Shown here piece by piece: positions 1 to 6,327 of a stretch of DNA of 8,114 nucleotides. A model generated the notes under the pieces. It was given only the letters and a program-made list of their open reading frames with translations. It was not told the origin of the DNA and searched no databases. This DNA comes from Bacillota bacterium (lineage in GTDB: Bacteria; Bacillota_A; Clostridia; Clostridiales; Clostridiaceae), in contig JAJXYA010000415.1 in the NCBI GenBank assembly GCA_021780795.1, positions 1 through 8,114 of the forward strand. The letters are read 5' to 3'. The first letter of the stretch is position 1; every line of letters starts with the position of its first letter. The translations under genes were made by a program, and so were the position numbers.

Positions 1-789
1 AAAAGCAGGGTGAAAAGGACCTGCTACAAGTTCCTTTCCGACATTTATATCTTCCGTAGGCTGAAGTCCTATTCTAATAACGTTTATTTCATTGGCAGTT
101 AATCTGCCATATAATTGTTTTGAAATATCAACTGCTTCATCTAAACTATAAGGTACATATTTTTTATTTATGTACATAAGTTCCATTGGCGTATTTTTAA
201 TAACTAGAGATGGGTATATCCGGCACATATCCGGCTTTAACTCAATAACTTTATTTACAGTATAAATATCCTTAATAAAGCTATCACCAGGCAATCCTGG
301 CATTATTTGATGACCTAAAGTAAAACCGTATTGTTTAATTAGCTTGGAAGCTTTTTCAACGTCCTCTACGCTATGACCTCTACCTGCTAAAAACAAAACC
401 TCTTCATCTAATGATTGTACTCCCAACTCTATAATATCCACTTTATATTTTTTTAAATTATCTAAAATTTTTTCTGTTATATAATCTGGTCTAGTGGATA
501 ACCTAATTTTATTTATTAAGCCAAGTTCTTTATATTTTAAAGCCACTTCTAAAAGTTCTTTTTGCTTTTCTAATTTTATAGATGTAAAGGTACCTCCAAA
601 AAAAGAAATTTCTATTTCACTGTTTTCTTTTTTCATAGTTTCTAAATATTCTTTTGCAGTTTTGTCTACATAGTCAGCATTAACTAATTGAGAGCTTCCA
701 GTTATACTATCTTGATTACAAAACACACAATTATGAGGGCAACCTTCGTGAGGTACAAAAATCGGAATTATATAGTGCCTCTTATCCAT
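1..789 (-). CDS. Elp3-like radical SAM protein, C-terminus cut by window edge
   Basis: The reading frame is open from the ATG at 789 to the left edge (263 codons, no stop), so the C-terminus lies outside the window. Cysteines 17, 21 and 24 form the CX3CX2C motif that binds the 4Fe-4S cluster of radical SAM enzymes. FGGTF (64-68) corresponds to the SAM-binding GGE-type motif. Further family-like blocks are STRPDYI (98-104), ELGVQS (121-126), RGH (137-139), LPGD (166-169) and RIGLQPTED (239-247). These resemble the radical SAM half of Elp3, and clostridial copies are often labelled elongator protein 3-like. No GNAT acetyltransferase domain is visible in the part present. Its reaction and substrate are unknown to me. 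The start overlaps the rnc stop by 8 bases (ATGGATAA) and a weak GGGTGA site lies within rnc, so translation is probably coupled. In related genomes smc and ftsY usually follow. The superfamily is secure; the exact function is not. Confidence 0.88.
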   Translation of the reverse strand, partial: MDKRHYIIPIFVPHEGCPHNCVFCNQDSITGSSQLVNADYVDKTAKEYLETMKKENSEIEISFFGGTFTSIKLEKQKELLEVALKYKELGLINKIRLSTRPDYITEKILDNLKKYKVDIIELGVQSLDEEVLFLAGRGHSVEDVEKASKLIKQYGFTLGHQIMPGLPGDSFIKDIYTVNKVIELKPDMCRIYPSLVIKNTPMELMYINKKYVPYSLDEAVDISKQLYGRLTANEINVIRIGLQPTEDINVGKELVAGPFHPAF

Positions 790-1486
790 CTATTTCACCC
801 ATATTCTTTAAAGCAATTTTTGCTGCTTCTTGCTCAGCATCTTTTTTGCTAAAGCCAGTACCTTCTCCAATTATATCTTTTTCATATAAAACCGATACGT
901 AAAATTTTCTTTTATGTGGAGGTCCTTCTGATTTTATAAGAGCATAAGTAATTTTTGCTACACCGTTTTTTTGTAAAACTTCTTGGAGCTTTGTTTTGTA
1001 ATCTAGTACTATTTTATCCTCCATAGCTCTATTTATTATATCCATAAAATTTTTCAAAACAAACTTTGTTGTAAATTTAATACCTTTGTCTAAATATATT
1101 GCTGCAATTATGGCTTCAACGGAATCTGAAAGTATTGACGTTCTATTTCTTCCTCCAGTAGCATCTTCTCCATTACTCATTAACATGTATGAGCCAACAC
1201 CCCATTTTTGTGCTATTTCAAATAAGGAATTTTCACAAACGATTAAAGACCTTTTTTTTGTTAATTCTCCTTCCTTCTTATTTTCATAATTTGAAAACAA
1301 ATATTCGGATATAATTATTTGAAGTACAGAATCACCAAGAAACTCTAGCCTTTCATTATATTTATCCTTTTTCTTTTCTTTAGCGTATGAACTATGGGTT
1401 ATAGCAATTTTTAATAAGTTTTTATCATTAAAATTTACTTTAAGCTCCTTTTCTAAATCTAGTAAATCTCCTATTTTATTTATCAC
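782..1486 (-). CDS. rnc: Ribonuclease III
   Basis: Double-strand-specific endoribonuclease that processes rRNA precursors and some mRNAs, acting in the cytoplasm as a Mg-dependent homodimer. The 234-residue length is normal for bacterial RNase III. The catalytic domain carries the signature NERLEFLGDSVL (44-55) with metal ligands E48 and D52, and the second acidic pair is D121 and E124 in SDSVEA. A double-stranded-RNA-binding domain fills about 162-230 and ends in the typical KKDAEQEAAKIAL helix (214-226). The start codon is GTG (1484-1486), supported by AAGGAG 8 bases upstream. It lies behind the acpP terminator, so it needs its own promoter; a candidate is given at 1545-1573. Its 3' end overlaps the radical SAM gene. 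All expected catalytic residues are present, and the identification is secure. Confidence 0.98.
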   Translation of the reverse strand: MINKIGDLLDLEKELKVNFNDKNLLKIAITHSSYAKEKKKDKYNERLEFLGDSVLQIIISEYLFSNYENKKEGELTKKRSLIVCENSLFEIAQKWGVGSYMLMSNGEDATGGRNRTSILSDSVEAIIAAIYLDKGIKFTTKFVLKNFMDIINRAMEDKIVLDYKTKLQEVLQKNGVAKITYALIKSEGPPHKRKFYVSVLYEKDIIGEGTGFSKKDAEQEAAKIALKNMGEIDG

Positions 1487-1544
1487 TATATTCGCTCCTT
1501 ATAAATAAAATTCATTCTTTAACATTTATCAAGGTAATTGCTTA

Positions 1545-1573
1545 AGAATAAACTTTACAGTTTTAAATTTCAA
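1545..1573 (-). promoter_or_regulatory. Candidate sigma-A promoter for rnc
   Basis: On the minus strand TTGAAA (1568-1573) and TATTCT (1545-1550) are separated by exactly 17 bases, matching the sigma-A consensus at 5/6 and 4/6. The predicted start near 1538 gives a leader of about 50 bases before the rnc GTG. The -35 element lies at the edge of the acpP terminator's U-rich tail. Such matches arise easily in A+T-rich DNA, but rnc needs some promoter after the terminator. Confidence 0.4.
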
Positions 1574-1600
1574 AATATAAAATCCCGTATTGCTACGGGA
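1572..1600 (-). terminator. Intrinsic terminator of acpP
   Basis: A perfect 7-bp stem, TCCCGTA/TACGGGA (1583-1589 and 1594-1600), encloses a 4-base loop. On the minus strand it is followed by TTTTATATTTT. It begins 8 bases after the acpP stop codon. With 4 G:C pairs in otherwise A+T-rich DNA, this is a standard Rho-independent terminator that should separate acpP from rnc. On the plus strand the hairpin is followed by CTTTTATTTA, but no plus-strand gene is present there. Confidence 0.88.
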
Positions 1601-1607
1601 CTTTTAT

Positions 1608-1838
1608 TTATTCCTCAGTATGTGATTTTATGTATTCAACTACATCTCCAACACTGGATATTTTTTCAGCATCTTCATCAGGAAATTCTATATCAAATTC
1701 CTCTTCTAACGCCATAATTAATTCAACGATATCAAGTGAATCAGCACCAAGATCGTCGATGAAAGAAGATTCCATGGAAATTTCACTAGCATCTATGCCA
1801 AGTTGATCTGCCACAATAGTCTTAACTTTTTCAAACAT
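1608..1838 (-). CDS. acpP: Acyl carrier protein
   Basis: Small acidic cytoplasmic protein that carries growing fatty-acyl chains on a 4'-phosphopantetheine arm. With the start at 1838 it has 76 residues, the usual ACP length. The prosthetic-group serine is S34 in [18 protein letters not shown], which matches the invariant DSL motif and the following acidic helix II. The start is fixed by GGAGGTG 8 bases before the ATG; the longer in-frame start at 1880 lies upstream of the predicted -10 element and would not be transcribed. The gene follows plsX but has its own promoter and terminator, so it can be expressed alone. In Bacillus fabD and fabG lie between plsX and acpP; here they are absent, so fatty-acid synthesis genes must be elsewhere and this may be one of two ACP genes. 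Confidence 0.97.
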   Translation of the reverse strand: MFEKVKTIVADQLGIDASEISMESSFIDDLGADSLDIVELIMALEEEFDIEFPDEDAEKISSVGDVVEYIKSHTEE

Positions 1839-1868
1839 TATATATTCACCTCCCAAACTTATATTATG

Positions 1869-1897
1869 ATAATAGTACATATATACTTTATCGTCAA
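1869..1897 (-). promoter_or_regulatory. Sigma-A promoter of acpP
   Basis: TTGACG (1892-1897) and TATTAT (1869-1874) are separated by 17 bases on the minus strand, each matching the consensus at 5/6. The predicted start near 1862 leaves a leader of about 24 bases containing the GGAGGTG site. This explains how acpP can be strongly expressed apart from plsX and rules out the upstream ATG at 1880. Confidence 0.75.
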
Positions 1898-1959
1898 TAT
1901 TAATATGAAAAATTTTAATTTAAATATTAATAAAGTTTTGTTATTTTTAATTATAAAAC

Positions 1960-1975
1960 GTTAATTATAATTAAC
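1960..1975. repeat. Perfect 16-bp palindrome between plsX and acpP
   Basis: GTTAATTATAATTAAC reads the same on both strands. It lies 24 bases after the plsX stop codon and about 60 bases upstream of the acpP -35 element. It could be a binding site for a dimeric regulator, or as RNA (6-bp stem, TATA loop, then GTTTTAT) a weak terminator for plsX. With only one G:C pair per arm it is a poor terminator. A+T-rich DNA yields such palindromes by chance, so the function is open. Confidence 0.4.
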
Positions 1976-1999
1976 TTATAAAGACATATTAGTTATATT

Positions 2000-3010
2000 T
2001 TACTGTTCTACTATTAATTCATTAACTTTTATAAGTTCATCTGAAATTTTTTCTATAATACCTGCTTCATAGCAAACTTTAGCTTGTTTAATTGCATTTT
2101 TAAGAGCTTTTGAGTCTGAGCTACCATGAGCCTTTATAACTATTCCCTTAGTGCCTAAAAATGCAGAGCCACCAATTTCTGTATAGTCAAACATCTTTTT
2201 AAATTTATTAAATACAGGTTTTAATAATAGCCCTCCAAGCTTTGCTTTAGTAGAAGACATTATTTCTTTTTTTAACAAACTAAATATATTTGAGGCAACA
2301 CCTTCATACATTTTTAAAACAGTATTACCAACAAAACCATCACAAACAACAATGTTTACATCACCATTTGAAACATCTCTTGGTTCTACATTGCCTACAA
2401 AGTTGAAATTAGAAGATTTAAGTAATTGATGGGCTTTTTTTGTTAATTCATTTCCTTTTTCTTCTTCAGCACCTATATTAATTAACCCAATTGTAGGATT
2501 ATTAATCTTTAGTATATTTTCATAATATATTTTACCCATTAAAGCAAATTGCAATAAATAATGTGGTTTACAGTCGACATTTGCTCCTGCATCTGCTATC
2601 ATAAAAGAACTATTTTTTCCAGGCATAATAGGAGCTAAAACTGGCCTCTCTATGCCTTTTATTCTTCCAATCACAAGGGTTGCACCAGAAAGTAGTGCTC
2701 CAGTACTTCCAGCAGAAATTAAGGCGTCTGCTTCATTTTCCTTCACTAACTGTAAGGCTTTATAAAGGCTTGAATCTTTTTTTCGTCTTATAGCATTTGC
2801 AGCATGCTCGTTTGGACTAATGACTTCAGAAGCATTCAATATTTTGATTTTTTCTTTATCATATTCATATTTTGATAGTTCTCTTTTAATTTGATCTTCT
2901 ATTCCAGTAATAATTATGTCAACATCATACTCTTTAACTGCCATGACTGATGCCTCAACTACAGCAGCTGGCGCATTATCTCCGCCCATTCCATCGACTG
3001 CGATTTTCAT
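2000..3010 (-). CDS. plsX: Phosphate acyltransferase PlsX
   Basis: Makes acyl-phosphate from acyl-ACP and inorganic phosphate; PlsY then uses it to acylate glycerol-3-phosphate in phospholipid synthesis. PlsX is a soluble, peripherally membrane-associated protein. The N-terminus [14 protein letters not shown] is diagnostic, followed by [12 protein letters not shown] (99-110), [12 protein letters not shown] (138-149), [12 protein letters not shown] (177-188), VCDGFVGN (222-229) and [20 protein letters not shown] (280-299). The length of 336 residues is typical. The start is placed at 3010, where GAGGAG lies 10 bases upstream; the alternative ATG at 3026-3028 overlaps that ribosome binding site. 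It follows rpmF by 66 bases containing a hairpin that may lower read-through. The rpmF-plsX linkage is widespread in bacteria. No fapR regulator gene is next to it. Confidence 0.97.
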   Translation of the reverse strand: MKIAVDGMGGDNAPAAVVEASVMAVKEYDVDIIITGIEDQIKRELSKYEYDKEKIKILNASEVISPNEHAANAIRRKKDSSLYKALQLVKENEADALISAGSTGALLSGATLVIGRIKGIERPVLAPIMPGKNSSFMIADAGANVDCKPHYLLQFALMGKIYYENILKINNPTIGLINIGAEEEKGNELTKKAHQLLKSSNFNFVGNVEPRDVSNGDVNIVVCDGFVGNTVLKMYEGVASNIFSLLKKEIMSSTKAKLGGLLLKPVFNKFKKMFDYTEIGGSAFLGTKGIVIKAHGSSDSKALKNAIKQAKVCYEAGIIEKISDELIKVNELIVEQ

Positions 3011-3044
3011 TATTACCACACTCCTCATTATTTAAAACTTTTGG

Positions 3045-3078
3045 AAAAGAAAAGAAAGCCAAAAGGGCTTTCTTTTCT
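3045..3078 (-). terminator. Hairpin between rpmF and plsX, possible attenuator
   Basis: A perfect 13-bp stem (3048-3060 with 3066-3078) encloses a 5-base loop and takes in the first two bases of the rpmF stop codon. On the minus strand its 3' arm, GGCTTTCTTTTCT, runs into TTTCC, so the U-rich stretch is mostly inside the stem. It may be a leaky terminator that lowers plsX relative to rpmF, or a block protecting the rpmF mRNA 3' end. I see no good promoter between it and plsX, which favours partial read-through. Confidence 0.55.
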
Positions 3079-3259
3079 ATTTTTCAATTGCAATTACTTC
3101 TTTATCATTATAATGCCCACAGTTTTTACATACTCTGTGTGCAAGTTTCATTTCGTGACAATTTGGACATTCAACAATGCCAGGTACACTTAGTTTGAAA
3201 GTTTGTGCTCTTCTTGAATCTCTTCTACCTTTTGAAAACTTTCTTGCTGGATTTCCCAC
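3077..3259 (-). CDS. rpmF: 50S ribosomal protein L32, zinc-binding form
   Basis: L32 is a small protein of the large ribosomal subunit. The 60 residues begin with the basic segment [17 protein letters not shown], typical of L32. Cysteines C31, C34, C44 and C47 (CPNC then CKNC) form a complete zinc ribbon, so this is the zinc-dependent C+ form rather than a cysteine-free paralogue. The start codon is GTG (3257-3259) with a strong AAGGAGGTG site, GGAGG ending 7 bases upstream. That site overlaps the stop codon of yceD, leaving a 12-base gap, so the two genes are almost certainly co-transcribed and translationally linked. The yceD-rpmF pair is conserved across bacteria. Confidence 0.98.
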   Translation of the reverse strand: MGNPARKFSKGRRDSRRAQTFKLSVPGIVECPNCHEMKLAHRVCKNCGHYNDKEVIAIEK

Positions 3260-3271
3260 AATAACACCTCC

Positions 3272-3769
3272 TTAATCGTTTGAAAACAAATCTTTAAGCT
3301 TTGCAAGTCTTGGATCTATATTCAAATGTTGGCATTTGCATTCACCTAAATTCAAATCAGAACCACAACTAGCACATAACCCTTTACAATCTTCTTGGCA
3401 AAGTCTTTGTATTGGAAGTGACATTATGATGTTGTTTTCAACAATTTCTGTTAAATTTAACTTATCATTATTAATAAAGATGATCTCGTCATCCTTATTT
3501 TCAGGGTTATTAGTTAGCTTTTCATTAATATCTAATTGAATATCATAGTTAAAGTTTTTAAGACATCTAGAACAAGTAAGCTCTAATACGCCTGTTACTT
3601 TTCCTTCCAATGAAATAATTTCACCAACACTATTCAATTCGCCTATAACCTTGAGTGGCTTAAGCACCGTATATTTTTCGTAGCTATCTTGAAGTTCCAC
3701 AACATCGAGAGTAACATCAATTTGCTTTTTCGAAACCTTCTTTTCATTTAATTCGGAAATATTTATCAT
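3272..3769 (-). CDS. yceD: YceD/DUF177 family protein (YlbN), linked to 23S rRNA accumulation
   Basis: Member of the DUF177 family, called YceD in E. coli and YlbN in Bacillus, tied genetically to 23S rRNA or large-subunit accumulation; its biochemical action is unclear. The 165-residue length is typical. It has a CSRC pair (C66, C69) followed by YDIQLDINEKL, then a C-terminal cysteine cluster at C124, C128, C132, C135, C144 and C146, and a conserved-looking tail IDPRLAKLKDLF (151-162). The cysteine spacing suggests a metal site, which is inference. No Shine-Dalgarno sequence lies just before its ATG. Instead a short upstream ORF with a strong site ends in an ATGA overlap with this start (3766-3769). 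It is the first full gene behind the consensus promoter at 3865-3893 and is followed by rpmF 12 bases later. Confidence 0.93.
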   Translation of the reverse strand: MINISELNEKKVSKKQIDVTLDVVELQDSYEKYTVLKPLKVIGELNSVGEIISLEGKVTGVLELTCSRCLKNFNYDIQLDINEKLTNNPENKDDEIIFINNDKLNLTEIVENNIIMSLPIQRLCQEDCKGLCASCGSDLNLGECKCQHLNIDPRLAKLKDLFSND

Positions 3770-3801
3770 TGCTTTTTGCTCAAATAATTATATATGAGCA
3801 T
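3766..3801 (-). CDS. Possible 11-residue leader ORF upstream of yceD
   Basis: An ATG at 3799-3801 follows an excellent AGAGGAGGG site (GGAGG ending 5 bases before the ATG) and encodes MLIYNYLSKKQ, then TGA. That TGA overlaps the yceD ATG as ATGA. The yceD start itself has only GAGCAAAAAGCA before it, so ribosomes probably load at the leader and reinitiate at yceD. The peptide is too short to recognise, and its codons show no run of one amino acid as in classic attenuators. What is seen is the ribosome site, ORF and overlap; that it is translated is inference. Confidence 0.5.
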   Translation of the reverse strand: MLIYNYLSKKQ

Positions 3802-3864
3802 TCTTCCCTCCTCTTTATGTATAGCTACTACTAACTAATCCAAATCATAGACTGACCACAATTA

Positions 3865-3893
3865 ATTATATTAACCTAATTAATAATTGTCAA
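3865..3893 (-). promoter_or_regulatory. Perfect consensus sigma-A promoter of yceD-rpmF-plsX
   Basis: On the minus strand TTGACA (3888-3893) and TATAAT (3865-3870) are separated by exactly 17 bases, a full 12/12 match to the sigma-A consensus. The predicted start near 3858 gives a leader of about 57 bases before the leader ORF. A very strong constitutive promoter suits a ribosomal-protein transcript. It lies 33 bases downstream of the ackA stop codon, and I see no convincing terminator between the two, so some ackA transcripts may read through. Confidence 0.9.
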
Positions 3894-3925
3894 GATTTAA
3901 TTTGGAAAAGCTTCTTTATATACGC

Positions 3926-5128
3926 TTAAATATTGGAAACAATGTCTTTTGTATCTCTAGCTATCATAAGTTCTTCATCTGTAGGTATTACAAGCACCTT
4001 AACTTTTGAGTCATCAGCACTTATATCGGTATTTACACCAATAGCATTTATATTTTTAGCTTTATTTATTTTGATACCCAAATAATCTAAGTTTTCGCAA
4101 ATAGCTTCACGGTTTTCAGGAGAATTTTCACCTATTCCGCCAGTAAATACAATAGCATCAACACCATTCATTACCGCAGTATATGAGCCTATATATTGTT
4201 TTATTTTGTAGTGAAATACGTTTAAAGCAAGTTTTGCACGATTTTCATTGTTTTCATAAGCTGCTTTTTTAACATCTCTCATATCGCTGCTAACGCCATA
4301 TATTCCTAAAAGACCAGATTGTTTATTTAATAGATGATCTACTTCTTCAATGCTGTATTTCATTTCTTTTATTAAATAAGTTACTATAGCAGGATCTATA
4401 TTTCCACTTCTTGTACCCATAGCAACACCTTCAAGTGGAGTAAAACCCATGCTTGTATCAATTGACCTTCCATCTTTTACAGCACATATACTAGCTCCAT
4501 TTCCAAGATGGCAAGTTATAACCTTATAATTATTTACATCTGCATTAATAAACTCTGCAGAAGCTTTTGTTACGTATTTATGAGAAGTTCCATGAAATCC
4601 ATATTTCCTAATTTTATGTTCTTCATACAAATCGTATGGAAGCGGATATGTAAATGCGTAATCTGGAAGCGTTTGATGGAAGGCAGTATCAAAAACTGCT
4701 ACCATAGGAGTACTTGGCATAAGCTCCTTACAAGCATTTATTCCGATTATATTTGGTGGATTGTGAAGCGGTGCAATACTTATACAATCTTCAATAGATT
4801 TCATTACCTCATCATCTATTAAAACTGAATTTGCATATTTTTCTCCGCCATGAACTACCCTATGTCCAACTGCTGAGATTTCTGACATATCCTTAATAAC
4901 GCCATGTGAATCATCGATTAACGCATCAAGCACTAACTTAATGGCTTCTTTATGATCATCCATTGGAGTTTCTACAATAAATTTTTCTCCGTTAACCTTA
5001 TGAGTTAATATAGAGCCTTCTATTCCAATTCTTTCCACTAAACCTTTAGCAAGTACCCTTTCATCTTTCATATCCATCAACTGATATTTTAAGGAAGAAC
5101 TTCCACAGTTTACTACTAATACTTTCAT
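3926..5128 (-). CDS. ackA: Acetate kinase
   Basis: Cytoplasmic enzyme converting acetyl phosphate and ADP to acetate and ATP, the energy-yielding step of acetate fermentation; the reaction is reversible. It is 400 residues long, as usual. Active-site positions known from the Methanosarcina enzyme are present: N7 in [12 protein letters not shown]90 in [10 protein letters not shown]122 in PLHNPPN, D147 in VFDTAFHQ, H179 in FHGTSH, N210 in HLGNGAS, R240 in GTRSGNIDP, the FTGGIGENS nucleotide loop (328-336) and E385 near the C-terminus. The ATG has AGGAGG with 7 bases of spacing. That site overlaps the pta stop codon and the gap is 11 bases, so pta and ackA form one operon. Identification is secure. 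Confidence 0.98.
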   Translation of the reverse strand: MKVLVVNCGSSSLKYQLMDMKDERVLAKGLVERIGIEGSILTHKVNGEKFIVETPMDDHKEAIKLVLDALIDDSHGVIKDMSEISAVGHRVVHGGEKYANSVLIDDEVMKSIEDCISIAPLHNPPNIIGINACKELMPSTPMVAVFDTAFHQTLPDYAFTYPLPYDLYEEHKIRKYGFHGTSHKYVTKASAEFINADVNNYKVITCHLGNGASICAVKDGRSIDTSMGFTPLEGVAMGTRSGNIDPAIVTYLIKEMKYSIEEVDHLLNKQSGLLGIYGVSSDMRDVKKAAYENNENRAKLALNVFHYKIKQYIGSYTAVMNGVDAIVFTGGIGENSPENREAICENLDYLGIKINKAKNINAIGVNTDISADDSKVKVLVIPTDEELMIARDTKDIVSNI

Positions 5129-5139
5129 TTTCCTACCTC

Positions 5140-6141
5140 CTATATTCCTCTTTGAGCTTGAACCACTGTAAGTGCAACAACATTAACAATATCATCTGAA
5201 CTGCAACCTCTTGATAAATCGTTAATTGGCTTTGCAAAGCCTTGACATATTGGTCCGATTGCTTCTGCTTTTGCAAATCTTTGTACAAGCTTATAACCTA
5301 TATTTCCTGTTTGCAAATCAGGGAATACTAAAACATTTGCTTTTCCAGCAACAGTGCTTCCAGGTGCTTTTAATTTTGCCACATCTTCTTCAATAGCAGC
5401 ATCTAATTGAAGTTCACCATCAATGTCTAAATCTGGTCTTAATTTTTTAGCAATTTCTGTAGCATTTTTAACTTTATCTACAAGTTCACCTTTTGCACTG
5501 CCCATAGTAGAAAAAGATAGCATAGCAACCTTAGGGTCAAGTTCACATAGCTTTTTAGCTGTTTCAGCTGTAGTTATTGCAATAGCTGCTAATTCTTCAG
5601 AGTTTGGATTAGGATTTACTGCACAATCTGCAAAAAGTAAAAGACCGCTTTCACCATATTTGCAATCTGGAACCATCATTACGAAAAATCCAGAAACCAT
5701 TTTAACTCCAGGAGCAGTTTTTATAATTTGAAGACCTGGTCTTAATAAATCTCCTGTTGTATGGATAGCTCCAGAAACCATTCCATCTCCATAACCCATT
5801 TTTACACACATTGTTCCAAAATATAGTGGGTCTCTAATCATTTTTTCAGCTTTTTCTAAGGTCATTCCCTTACTTTTTCTAAGTTCATAAAATTCATTTG
5901 CAAATCCATCTGTTAATTCAGATTTTTCTGGGTCTATTATTTTTGCTCCTTTTATTTCTGCTCCAAATTGTTTTGCATTTTTAATAATTTCTTCTTCATT
6001 TCCAATTAAAATAATATCGGCTAAACCGTTTTTAAGTATTTTATCGCAAGCTATTAGGTTTCTTTTTTCCTCCCCTTCAGCAAGCACTATTTTTTTCTTA
6101 TCACTTTTGGCTAGTTCCCAAAAGGACTTCATCAAATCCAT
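5140..6141 (-). CDS. pta: Phosphate acetyltransferase
   Basis: Converts acetyl-CoA and phosphate to acetyl phosphate and CoA, feeding acetate kinase in the cytoplasm. With the start at 6141 it has 333 residues beginning [12 protein letters not shown], the usual length and N-terminus of the short, single-domain clostridial Pta. Diagnostic blocks are [18 protein letters not shown] (122-139), [11 protein letters not shown] (170-180), SFSTMGSA (209-216), DGELQLDAA (241-249), [17 protein letters not shown] (269-285) and [19 protein letters not shown] (301-319). S310, R311 and an Asp at 316/317 correspond to the known catalytic region. The ATG at 6139-6141 is preferred because GGGAG lies 8 bases upstream; the ATG two codons earlier (6145-6147) is only 2 bases from it. 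It is the first gene of the pta-ackA operon and is divergent from tmcAL. Confidence 0.98.
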   Translation of the reverse strand: MDLMKSFWELAKSDKKKIVLAEGEEKRNLIACDKILKNGLADIILIGNEEEIIKNAKQFGAEIKGAKIIDPEKSELTDGFANEFYELRKSKGMTLEKAEKMIRDPLYFGTMCVKMGYGDGMVSGAIHTTGDLLRPGLQIIKTAPGVKMVSGFFVMMVPDCKYGESGLLLFADCAVNPNPNSEELAAIAITTAETAKKLCELDPKVAMLSFSTMGSAKGELVDKVKNATEIAKKLRPDLDIDGELQLDAAIEEDVAKLKAPGSTVAGKANVLVFPDLQTGNIGYKLVQRFAKAEAIGPICQGFAKPINDLSRGCSSDDIVNVVALTVVQAQRGI

Positions 6142-6193
6142 GTACATTTCTCCCTTCAGTTTTAACTGTTATATAAAATAATCATACCCTTAT

Positions 6194-6223
6194 AATATAC
6201 CTCTTTTTTTTAGTTGATTTCAA
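6194..6223 (-). promoter_or_regulatory. Candidate sigma-A promoter of pta-ackA
   Basis: On the minus strand TTGAAA (6218-6223) and TATATT (6194-6199) are separated by 18 bases, each matching the consensus at 5/6. The spacer holds a run of eight A. The predicted start near 6187 gives a leader of about 45 bases before the pta ATG. The -35 element lies inside an inverted repeat, TTGATTT and AAATCAA with a 7-base spacer (6214-6234), which could be an operator. I saw no convincing CcpA cre site. Confidence 0.6.
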
Positions 6224-6267
6224 TAAAAAATCAAAAAAACCTTTATTATTTATATAAAATGTTATAT

Positions 6268-6293
6268 TATAGTATAGCCATAATTGTACTATA
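6268..6293. repeat. Inverted repeat in the pta/tmcAL divergent region
   Basis: TATAGTA (6268-6274) and TACTATA (6287-6293) are perfect 7-bp inverted arms around a 12-base spacer, with partial symmetry continuing outward. The dyad sits between the divergent genes, 35 bases before the tmcAL start. It could be a regulator site or chance symmetry. No good tmcAL promoter stands out; the best pair is TTTATT (6242-6247) and TATTAT (6265-6270), 17 bases apart, with a poor -35. Confidence 0.3.
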
Positions 6294-6327
6294 TTAGTAT
6301 TAAAAATAATGATCAGAGGTGGTTTTA

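Noticed and set aside
1086..1289. Plus-strand frame opposite rnc, and similar frames opposite plsX, yceD, ackA, pta and tmcAL
   Set aside because: Each is antisense to a conserved gene and lacks a recognisable product; these are by-products of the real coding frames.
1839..1880. Longer acpP start at 1880 adding 14 residues
   Set aside because: It lies upstream of the predicted -10 element and spans the ribosome binding site; the ATG at 1838 has ideal spacing and gives the normal ACP length.
3853..3892. Imperfect dyad (TGAC...GTCA with AATTA blocks) around the yceD promoter
   Set aside because: The arms align only with 2-3 base gaps, and the symmetry comes largely from A+T-rich sequence and the promoter elements themselves.
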